Source: Roseobacter cerasinus (GTDB lineage: Bacteria; Pseudomonadota; Alphaproteobacteria; Rhodobacterales; Rhodobacteraceae). From it: a stretch of DNA of 60,851 nucleotides. How positions within the stretch are numbered: position 1 is the stretch's first letter; every line of letters begins with the position of its first letter. The stretch lies in contig NZ_BLIV01000013.1 in assembly GCF_009811755.1 (NCBI RefSeq), positions 1 to 60,851 on the forward strand, read 5' to 3'. This document shows positions 54,415 to 60,851 of this stretch, one piece after another. Under the pieces are notes generated by a model, which had not been told where the DNA came from, made no database searches, and saw only the letters and a program-made list of their open reading frames with translations. Position numbers and translations under genes: made by a program.

Positions 54415-55266
54415 TCAGGTCTTTTCCAAAAAGAGAACATTCGACATAAACAAACCATCCCGCAGGACGTTCCGGACCATATCAGCGGTCACGACCTCCT
54501 GCTCTTCGGATGAGGCATATACCAGAGAAAAGTCTGCGAGTTGGTTCACAAGACGCGGAATTCCCCGGGCAGACCGCGCGATAAGCCCGATCGCCTCATC
54601 GGTGAACATATCCCTGCCGGCCCCCGCGACCTTCATACGGTGTTTGATGTAGTCCGTCACCGTATCCACGGTCATGGCCGATAGATGCACATTGGCTGCG
54701 ATTCTCTGGCAGAATTGCTCCAAACCGGGCTGGCGCACAATATCGCGCAGTTCTGGCTGACCGACAAGCACAAGCTGCAAGAGCTCATCCTTGTTGGTGT
54801 TGATGTTGGTGTACATGCGCAGCTCTTCCAGCGCCTCACGGTCGAGGTTCTGCGCCTCGTCGAAGATCAGGACAACCCGGCGACCCTGACTATACTCCTC
54901 AATCAGATACATCTGAAACTGGTTGAAGAGATCGACGTAGTCCGACCCCGGCACCACCGGCTGGGACAGCGCCATCATCACCCAGCGCAACAGCTCGCCC
55001 CGCCCGCCCTGCGCATTGGAGATCAGGCCGATGGTGATATCGCCCTCGATCTGTTTGAGCAGATATTGCAGCAGCGTCGTCTTGCCTGCCCCCACATCCC
55101 CTGTCACCAGCGTGATGGGCGCATGGGTAAAAAGACCATATTCCAACATGTTGAAGGCCCGCTTATGGGCATCGGACCAATACAGAAAATCCGGATCCGG
55201 GACGAGCGAAAACGGGCGCTCGGTCAGGCCGAAAAACTCTGTATACATATCAAAGGAGCTGGACAT
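54415..55266 (-). CDS. Exosortase/EPS-locus secretion ATPase (ExeA-like AAA)
   Basis: 283 residues: YTEFFGLTERPFSLVPDPDFLYWSD is the start typical of the PEP-CTERM-locus ATPase family (ExeA/GspA-like). Walker A is TGDVGAGKTTLLQ, Walker B VVLIFDEAQNLD, sensor region LVLVGQPELRD, and an arginine-finger-like GIPRLVNQLAD. It has no peptidoglycan-binding domain. In exosortase loci it always accompanies GumC and the kinase; its mechanical role is unknown. ATG at 55266 is used, with 55272 equally possible. Confidence 0.88.
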   Translation of the reverse strand: MSSSFDMYTEFFGLTERPFSLVPDPDFLYWSDAHKRAFNMLEYGLFTHAPITLVTGDVGAGKTTLLQYLLKQIEGDITIGLISNAQGGRGELLRWVMMALSQPVVPGSDYVDLFNQFQMYLIEEYSQGRRVVLIFDEAQNLDREALEELRMYTNINTNKDELLQLVLVGQPELRDIVRQPGLEQFCQRIAANVHLSAMTVDTVTDYIKHRMKVAGAGRDMFTDEAIGLIARSARGIPRLVNQLADFSLVYASSEEQEVVTADMVRNVLRDGLFMSNVLFLEKT

Positions 55267-55875
55267 GGTCATCTCGTCTGCTGGCAACTTTTACTACACA
55301 TCAAAACCAAACCCCTAGAGGTATGTCCCGACCTCTTCCACGTTCTGGAGCTAGGCTGCGGCTGCCATAACTGATTTTGCATTGCTGTTCATCCAGTTTT
55401 TTCGGTCACCTGTGCCAAACCCCGCCGATGCCCGCCCCGCCAAGTGGGGGGCCGACACCAGGCTCTCGAGCCTTACCCGGCAATTCACAACACCTTGTCT
55501 CTGCGGTGCTGGCGAGTACCTCAAAACCGAATCAAAAATGAGGCAAGGTTGAATCACAGGAATGATTTTGCGATGCTCAGACGGGTGCGGCACACGGCCA
55601 GGTTGATTAATCCATGGGCATTTGCTTCAAACATGGGCAAAACTGATCACAGAAACGGATGACCTTCATATTTATCAGTATCTTACAGTATTTCCTAAAA
55701 TTTACCCTAAACTACGATAAAATTGCCAAAGCCTCGTTTCGCTTGTATGTAGGATTGGCGGAAAAATTTTGCGGAGACACCAGATCCTTTAGATTTGTTT
55801 CAAATTTGTTATTTAAAGACCTCGAACAAACGTATCCAGTAAGTGGCTTTGGCCGACAAAGTGAAGGTTGCAAGT
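55267..55875. other. Large divergent intergenic region in the EPS locus
   Basis: 609 bp between the kinase/GumC/ATPase operon and the sugar-transferase operon. Its right half (55640-55870) is AT-rich and should hold the promoters. A direct repeat CATGGGCA occurs at 55613 and 55632 (19-bp period). I see no gene, RNA or riboswitch I could defend. Its size and position make it the likely control point of the whole export locus. Confidence 0.45.
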
Positions 55876-56568
55876 ATGTCCATTCATTACACGACGATCG
55901 CGGAACATGACGATGACACAGATTTCATCCAGGCCCGTTATCGCCGATCGGACGCTCGGGACGCCTACAGAGGCGGGATCAAACGGTGTATCGACGTCGG
56001 GCTGACGCTGATGGCATCCCCTCTGGTTGTGTCTATCGTCTTTGTTCTGGCTCTGTGCATCTTCCTGCGGGATGGCCGCAACCCCTTCTATTCGCAAAGC
56101 CGCGTTGGCCTGGGCGGGCGTATTTTCACCATGTGGAAACTGCGCAGCATGGTCACCAATGCCGATGCTCTGCTGGAGCAGTACCTGAACGAGAACCCCG
56201 AAGCCCGGGCCGAATGGACCAGCAAGCAAAAGCTGCGCAATGATCCGCGCATCACCACTCTTGGGGCGGTTCTGCGCAAAGCATCGCTCGATGAGCTGCC
56301 ACAACTGTGGAATGTGCTGAAGGGCGACATGAGCCTGGTGGGCCCGCGTCCGATGATGCCCAAGCAACAGGCGCTTTACACCGGCACGGCCTATTTCCGC
56401 ATGCGCCCGGGTGTGACAGGCTTGTGGCAAATCTCTGACCGCAACGACACCGCTTTTGCACGCCGCGTGCAATTCGACAACGTATATGAGCGGATGTTGT
56501 CCTTCCGGACAGATGCCAAGATCATTCTGGCGACGATCCGGGTCGTGCTCAAAGGCACAGGCTGCTGA
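55876..56568 (+). CDS. Initiating sugar transferase (ExoY-like polyprenyl-phosphate transferase)
   Basis: 230 residues, the catalytic unit of bacterial sugar transferases: GIKRCIDVGLTLMASPL membrane helix, DGRNPFYSQSRVGLGGRIFTMWKLRSM, then LRKASLDELPQLWNVLKGDMSLVGPRP and RPGVTGLWQISDR, all diagnostic. It transfers the first sugar phosphate to undecaprenyl phosphate and so starts each repeat unit. It lacks the large N-terminal WcaJ membrane domain, hence ExoY-like. ATG at 55876 has GAAGG eight bases upstream. Confidence 0.93.
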   Translation: MSIHYTTIAEHDDDTDFIQARYRRSDARDAYRGGIKRCIDVGLTLMASPLVVSIVFVLALCIFLRDGRNPFYSQSRVGLGGRIFTMWKLRSMVTNADALLEQYLNENPEARAEWTSKQKLRNDPRITTLGAVLRKASLDELPQLWNVLKGDMSLVGPRPMMPKQQALYTGTAYFRMRPGVTGLWQISDRNDTAFARRVQFDNVYERMLSFRTDAKIILATIRVVLKGTGC

Positions 56569-56696
56569 TCCAGGCCTTCTGTGATCTTGATTACGTCTTT
56601 GTTATTACAGATCTGATAGCTTCACATTTAGGCCGTTGACCATTACGTTTTAGTCGGCTGCCTGCTGGATTTTACCGACATCTGTGGAGTGTTCAG

Positions 56697-59147
56697 ATGA
56701 GACTTATGCGTAAGCTTCTGTTTCCGCTCGTTATCTTGATGGCGCTCAGCGCCTGTGAGACCTCTGAAGAACGTGCAGAGAAGCATTTCGCTGCAGCACA
56801 GGAACTCCTGGCTGAGAATGATGTGGATCGCGCGCTCGTCGAGCTGCGCAACGTCTTCAAACTCAACGGTCAGCACCGCGAGGCCCGCAAGCTCTTCGCC
56901 CAGATCCAGCTGGATCGTGGTCGCGAGGATATCGCCTATCGGCAATACCTTCGTCTGGTTGAACAATACCCCGATGACATCGACGGGCTCCGCGTGATCA
57001 GTGAAATCTCGCTGCGCCGCTTCGATTGGGAGAATGCCGAGCGCTATATCCCGCGCGGGCTCGCATTGGTTCCGGAGGACCGGCTCTTTCAGGCGATGAA
57101 TGCGGTTGTCGCCTATCGGGCCGCCCGCAATGACGAAGACGCCGACGCGATGGAGGCCCTTGTCACCCAGGCCGAAGAGATCGTCGCCGAAGATGGCAGC
57201 CAGCTTTTCGCCCGACAGATCCTCATCGACGACCGGTTGTCCAAACGCGATCTGACAGGCGCGCTGGAGCAGGTTGAGACCTCGCTCGCACAAGAGCCTG
57301 ACAATCTGCGTCTGCACGAGATGAAACTGCGCATTCTCAATGAGTTGCAGGACACCCCGGCCGTCGGCGCGCATCTTGAAGAGATGATCCGCCGCTTTCC
57401 CGAGAACGAACAGATCCGCAGCTTGATGATCAGCTGGTACCTGCAGGAGGGGGAGCTTGATCAGGCCGAGGCCTTCCTGCGGCAGCTTGCGGAGCAAGCG
57501 GACGACGCAGACCGGCGGGACGCGCAGGTTGCGGTCATCCAGTTCCTGCGTCGCACCGCCGGGGCGGAGGCGGCCCTCGCCGAGATCGATGCACGCATCG
57601 CCGCAAGCGACAACCCGCTCTATTTCCGCAGTCTGCGGGCGGCACAGCTTTTCGACAGCGGCGTCCGGGATGAGGCGATTGCCGAATTGCGCGACGCCCT
57701 CGACGGGGCGGAAGCATCAGAGGATGCACGCACCGCCAAAGTCGCACTGGCGCAGATGCTGGAAAACGAAGGGGACAACATCGGCGCCCGCGCGCTGGTC
57801 GAGGAGGTGCTGGAGCAGGATGGGCTGCAAGTCACCGCACTGCAGATGAAGGCCGCCTGGCAAATCGAGGCCGATGCCATCGCCGAGGCGATCCAGCTCT
57901 TGCGCACGGCGCTTGATGCCGACCCGCAGAATGCGCAGACACTGACCATGATGGCCCGCGCGCATCTGCGCGATGGCGACCGCAGCCTTGCGGGCGAACG
58001 GCTGTCACTGGCGGTCGAAGTATCGAACAACGCACCTGACACATCGGTGCGCTATGCCAATTTCCTGTTGCAGGATGGCCGCTTTCCTCCGGCGGAATCG
58101 GTGCTGCTGGATGCGTTGCGGCGCGCGCCCAACAATGTGCAGGTCCTCCAGACCCTGGGGCTTGCATATCTGTCGGAAGCCGACTGGGGCCGCACACGCG
58201 GGGTCATTCGCCAGCTTGAGCGACTTGAGACTGCCGCGGGAGCCGGCGTGGCCCGTGCCCTGCAAACCCAGCTCTTGCTGCGCCAGAACAGAACCGACGA
58301 AAGCATCACCTTCCTGCAAGGCTTGATCGACCAGGGCGATGCCTCGCTTGAGGCCGTCGCATTGATCGTGCAGACCCACCTCCGCGAGGGCAACATCGCG
58401 GAAGCGCAGTCCTTCCTGGATGAGACCATCCGCGAAAACCCCGATGCCCTCCTGCTGCGGTACGTACAGGCCGCACTTTATGCGGCAAGCGGGAATGTTG
58501 AAGACGCCACCACGGCCTACCGCGCGCTGATCGCACAAGAGCCACAGAACGATGCGCCCGTCCTGGCGCTCTATGTGATCCTGCGCGATACCGGCGACCA
58601 GCCCGGAGCCACGGCTGTGATTGATGCCGCTCTGGACCGAATGGAGGCGCCCTCGCCGCGCCTGATGTCCGTCAAGGCGTCGCAGCTTGAGGCAGAGGGC
58701 GATATCGATGGGGCCATTGCGATATACGAAGACCTTTATGCCCAGAGCACCGACAATGTGGTTCTGGCCAACAACCTGGCCAGCCTGATCACCACGCATC
58801 GCGATGACGCCGAAAGCCTGGAGCGGGCAGAGGTCATCGCGCGGCGCCTGCGCGGCAGTGATATTCCCGCGTTTCAGGACACCTATGGGTGGATCCAGTA
58901 CCGCCGTGGCAATTTCGAAGACGCGGTGGAGTATCTGGAGCCAGCCGCCGCCGGGCTGCCCGAGGATCCGATGGTGCAAGCCCATCTGGGGCTCGCTTAT
59001 GCCGCCACGGAACAGGTGGAGCTGGCGCGCACAACGCTCACCCGCGCGCTGGAGCTCGCGGGCGACAGCCCCCTGCCCCGCTATGCCGAGGTGCGTGAGG
59101 TTCTGCAGAACCTGCCTGACCCCATTGAAGACGCCGACCAGAACTGA
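56697..59147 (+). CDS. TPR-repeat lipoprotein, PrsT-like (exosortase/EPS system)
   Basis: 816 residues. A lipoprotein signal (RKLLFPLVILMALSAC, lipobox LSAC, Cys20) is followed by about 20 tetratricopeptide-like repeats through to the C-terminus; the pattern A-x-x-x-Y/A…G…A recurs every 34 residues or so. It fits the PEP-CTERM-system TPR lipoprotein family, which accompanies exosortases in EPS loci, and probably serves as a periplasmic scaffold for the export machine. GGAG lies eight bases before the ATG. It is acidic, in keeping with a protein facing the periplasm. Confidence 0.88.
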   Translation: MRLMRKLLFPLVILMALSACETSEERAEKHFAAAQELLAENDVDRALVELRNVFKLNGQHREARKLFAQIQLDRGREDIAYRQYLRLVEQYPDDIDGLRVISEISLRRFDWENAERYIPRGLALVPEDRLFQAMNAVVAYRAARNDEDADAMEALVTQAEEIVAEDGSQLFARQILIDDRLSKRDLTGALEQVETSLAQEPDNLRLHEMKLRILNELQDTPAVGAHLEEMIRRFPENEQIRSLMISWYLQEGELDQAEAFLRQLAEQADDADRRDAQVAVIQFLRRTAGAEAALAEIDARIAASDNPLYFRSLRAAQLFDSGVRDEAIAELRDALDGAEASEDARTAKVALAQMLENEGDNIGARALVEEVLEQDGLQVTALQMKAAWQIEADAIAEAIQLLRTALDADPQNAQTLTMMARAHLRDGDRSLAGERLSLAVEVSNNAPDTSVRYANFLLQDGRFPPAESVLLDALRRAPNNVQVLQTLGLAYLSEADWGRTRGVIRQLERLETAAGAGVARALQTQLLLRQNRTDESITFLQGLIDQGDASLEAVALIVQTHLREGNIAEAQSFLDETIRENPDALLLRYVQAALYAASGNVEDATTAYRALIAQEPQNDAPVLALYVILRDTGDQPGATAVIDAALDRMEAPSPRLMSVKASQLEAEGDIDGAIAIYEDLYAQSTDNVVLANNLASLITTHRDDAESLERAEVIARRLRGSDIPAFQDTYGWIQYRRGNFEDAVEYLEPAAAGLPEDPMVQAHLGLAYAATEQVELARTTLTRALELAGDSPLPRYAEVREVLQNLPDPIEDADQN

Positions 59148-59148
59148 G

Positions 59149-59171
59149 ACGGGGCTGCAAAACAGCCCCGT
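59149..59171 (+). terminator. GC-rich hairpin after TPR lipoprotein gene
   Basis: ACGGGGCTG and CAGCCCCGT form a perfect 9-bp stem with a CAAAA loop, one base past the stop codon. No T-run follows. It may stop part of the transcription before the Wza-like gene, or protect the upstream message. Confidence 0.5.
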
Positions 59172-59371
59172 ACCCAGTCAGAAACCGGCATAGCCGCATC
59201 ACCGGTCTCCCCCCCAAGGGGCCTCAGCCTGTTGTTGCAAATGAGCGACGGCACCGCTGCCATTGCCCCGGGTGGCGAAAAGCCGCTTTGACCCAGAGAA
59301 AAACCTCGATAAGCAAGGAAAAAACCGCATAAAGACGGTCACCCCTCCGTCAAGCCTCCGAGGTCCTGATC

Positions 59372-59944
59372 ATGAGCCGTATCATCGTCTTTCTCGTCAC
59401 ACTTTTGCTGTCGGCGACCACACTCACCGCTCAGGAGCAATACAGGCTCCAGCCTGGCGACGCACTGCGTATCGAAGTGCTAGAGGATGGCTCGCTCAAC
59501 CGGCAGGAGTTCATTCTGCCGGACGGGCGCATCAACGTGCCGCTGGCAGGGTCCATTCTGGCAGGCGGGCGCACCGTCAGCCAGGTGCAGGCCAGCATCA
59601 TATCGGCACTGGCGCCGAATTTCGCGGCCCCCCCCACTGTCTTTGTGTCTGTCGTCGGCCTTGGCGGTCAGGAAAACCTTGAATTGATCAGCGTCTATGT
59701 GGCGGGTGAGGCAAACGCCCCGGGCAAGCGGCGGATCGAAGAGGGCACCACGCTTCTGCAGTTTCTGGGAGAGGTCGGCGGTTTCAGCCGGTTTGCCGCG
59801 ACCAAGCGGCTGCAGCTGCGCCGTGGACAGCAGATCTTCATCATCAACTACCGCGACATCGAACGCGGAGCGCAAATTCGCAACAATCTCATCATGCAGG
59901 AAGGCGACACGCTGATCGTCCCGCAGAGACGGCTTTTTGAATAA
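59372..59944 (+). CDS. Short Wza-like polysaccharide export protein
   Basis: 190 residues with a signal peptide (SRIIVFLVTLLLSATTLTA) and no lipobox Cys. Residues about 25-105 form a poly-export domain (YRLQPGDALRIEVLED, LPDGRINVPLAG) and the rest one SLBB-type domain (VYVAGEANAPGKRRI). It is about half the length of Wza and lacks the C-terminal helix that makes Wza's outer-membrane pore. The beta-barrel protein encoded 58 bp downstream could provide that pore. Confidence 0.88.
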   Translation: MSRIIVFLVTLLLSATTLTAQEQYRLQPGDALRIEVLEDGSLNRQEFILPDGRINVPLAGSILAGGRTVSQVQASIISALAPNFAAPPTVFVSVVGLGGQENLELISVYVAGEANAPGKRRIEEGTTLLQFLGEVGGFSRFAATKRLQLRRGQQIFIINYRDIERGAQIRNNLIMQEGDTLIVPQRRLFE

Positions 59945-60002
59945 GCTAAAGCGCGTCGGTCCATCGCAGGAGAAACTGAGACCGGGCAGCAAAGGCAGGG
60001 GT

Positions 60003-60851
60003 GTGGGCAATTTAATCAATAGAAAAACCGGTCTGGCCGGTGTTTTGGTGGCCTCAATGGTCACCATGTCTCTCGCCCAGGAGAGTGAGCTGCCAACCAG
60101 ACGGTTCGGCCTGACGCTCAACCAGCAATTCAGCGCCACAGACAATCAGGAACGTGATGCCGAGAGCGCGGGTGTGACCTATGAATCGTCAACCCGGCTT
60201 GGCTTCACTGCGGTGACCCGCAACCCGCTCAACCGGCTCGATTTCTCGACATCAGCCGCTCTGCGCTTCAGCGATGACCCCGAAGGCGACAATCTGTCGG
60301 GGGTCGACCGCCCCCGGCTGGATCTCAACTATGTCCGCTCTGGCGCAGTGAATACCTTTTCGATTTCGGCTGACTACCGTGAGGACGATATCGAATTTCT
60401 GCGTCCTCTGGATGATTTCGTCGATGAGGATGGCGTGCTCGACATCCCGGATGATATCGATGATCTGAACGACACCGGCACCCGGGCCCGGTATAATACC
60501 GATGTGTCGTTCAGCCTGTTGCAGAACGCCCCCCTGTCACTAAGCTTCGATTTCGGGATCAGCGGGCGCCGCTACAGCGGTGTGACCAACCCTGACCTGT
60601 TCGACACCGAAACCATCCGCTACGGGGTCACCACGGGGTTCCGCTTCGCGCCCGGCTTCACCGGGCGGCTTAATGTATCGCAATCCCAATTCACCGCAGA
60701 AGATACCGAGCAAACAGAACGCGACCGGCAGTCCATCACCTTCCGGGTCGACCGCGACTTCTCCAAGGTGCTCACCGGGCGCGCCTCCATCGGACGCACT
60801 CAAATCGACACCGACAGCCTGGTCGAAAACACGCGTGTGACCGGAACCAAC
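60003..60851 (+). CDS. Outer-membrane beta-barrel protein, N-terminal part (continues at 1)
   Basis: N-terminal part of the gene whose end lies at 1-664. It starts at GTG 60003, seven bases after an AAGG ribosome site, and gives a signal peptide (INRKTGLAGVLVASMVTMSLA, cleavage near AQE). The frame is open further upstream but the GTG alone gives a proper signal sequence; a later ATG at 60057 would shorten it. The mature part is a run of amphipathic beta strands with acidic loops, in keeping with a porin-like barrel in the export line. It reads through to the window end in the same frame as bases 2-664. Confidence 0.82.
   Translation, partial: MGNLINRKTGLAGVLVASMVTMSLAQESELPTRRFGLTLNQQFSATDNQERDAESAGVTYESSTRLGFTAVTRNPLNRLDFSTSAALRFSDDPEGDNLSGVDRPRLDLNYVRSGAVNTFSISADYREDDIEFLRPLDDFVDEDGVLDIPDDIDDLNDTGTRARYNTDVSFSLLQNAPLSLSFDFGISGRRYSGVTNPDLFDTETIRYGVTTGFRFAPGFTGRLNVSQSQFTAEDTEQTERDRQSITFRVDRDFSKVLTGRASIGRTQIDTDSLVENTRVTGTN
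60725..60851. repeat. Terminal overlap of a circular assembly (copy 2)
   Basis: Identical to bases 1-127. One of the two copies should be removed to give the circular molecule of about 60,724 bp. Confidence 0.95.

Noticed and set aside
59149-59171. Hairpin after the TPR lipoprotein gene as a full intrinsic terminator
   Set aside because: The stem is strong but there is no T-run, and the genes downstream belong to the same export pathway, so complete termination is doubtful.
1-60851. The 127-base end repeat as a true terminal repeat of a linear element
   Set aside because: The repeat is direct, lies inside one coding frame, has a length typical of an assembler k-mer, and the replicon has a circular-plasmid origin and partition system.

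Overview
The window is one complete circular replicon. Its first 127 bases (1-127) are identical to its last 127 (60725-60851), so the unique length is about 60,724 bp. One outer-membrane protein gene runs across the ends and is read whole only after joining them. The gene families point to a marine alphaproteobacterium of the Rhodobacterales (Roseobacter group): an RPA-type replication initiator with parAB, a VPLPA-type exosortase with a VPLPA-CTERM protein, and a spike-base protein of the Rhodobacter gene-transfer-agent type. Replication (repA, iterons, parA, parB, a parS-like palindrome) sits at 7.4-11.3 kb. The rmlCBDA operon and the sugar-polymer genes match what is known of the RepA-I 'biofilm plasmids' of roseobacters. 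I see no transposase, relaxase, type IV secretion, phage capsid or antibiotic resistance gene.

Layout: 60.0 kb through the join to 0.66 kb, outer-membrane beta-barrel; 0.84-2.44 kb, exosortase with EpsI domain; 2.4-5.3 kb (minus), a four-gene spike/fibre-like operon; 5.4-7.3 kb, rhomboid protease and a GT4 glycosyltransferase; 7.4-11.3 kb, plasmid maintenance; 11.3-20 kb, nucleotide-sugar genes (lpsL, galE, manB, rmlABDC, manC); 20-27.5 kb, ABC exporter, DUF5672 protein, ugd, a membrane protein and an acyltransferase; 28-31.2 kb, a small secreted protein and an M10/RTX protease; 31.4-44.8 kb, polymerase, PglK-like flippase, seven glycosyltransferase-like genes, a nucleotide-sugar dehydrogenase, a sulfotransferase and a methyltransferase; 45-50.8 kb, two large secreted proteins of unknown function around a second sulfotransferase and a PPP phosphatase; 51-60 kb, VPLPA-CTERM protein, tyrosine-kinase-like protein, GumC/Wzz, secretion ATPase, initiating sugar transferase, TPR lipoprotein and a short Wza-like protein.

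Working model (inference): the plasmid makes one acidic, probably sulfated and acylated, rhamnose-containing exopolysaccharide. Precursors predicted are dTDP-rhamnose, GDP-mannose, UDP-galactose, UDP-glucuronate, UDP-galacturonate and a UDP-N-acetylhexosaminuronate. The chain starts on the ExoY-like transferase (55.9 kb), is built by up to nine further transferases, flipped by a PglK-type ABC protein, polymerised by Wzy, controlled by GumC and the kinase, and leaves through the Wza-like protein and a separate beta-barrel. The exosortase would process the VPLPA-CTERM protein at the same surface. The spike operon next to the exosortase resembles capsule-binding spikes of phage-like particles and is the least expected part of the replicon.
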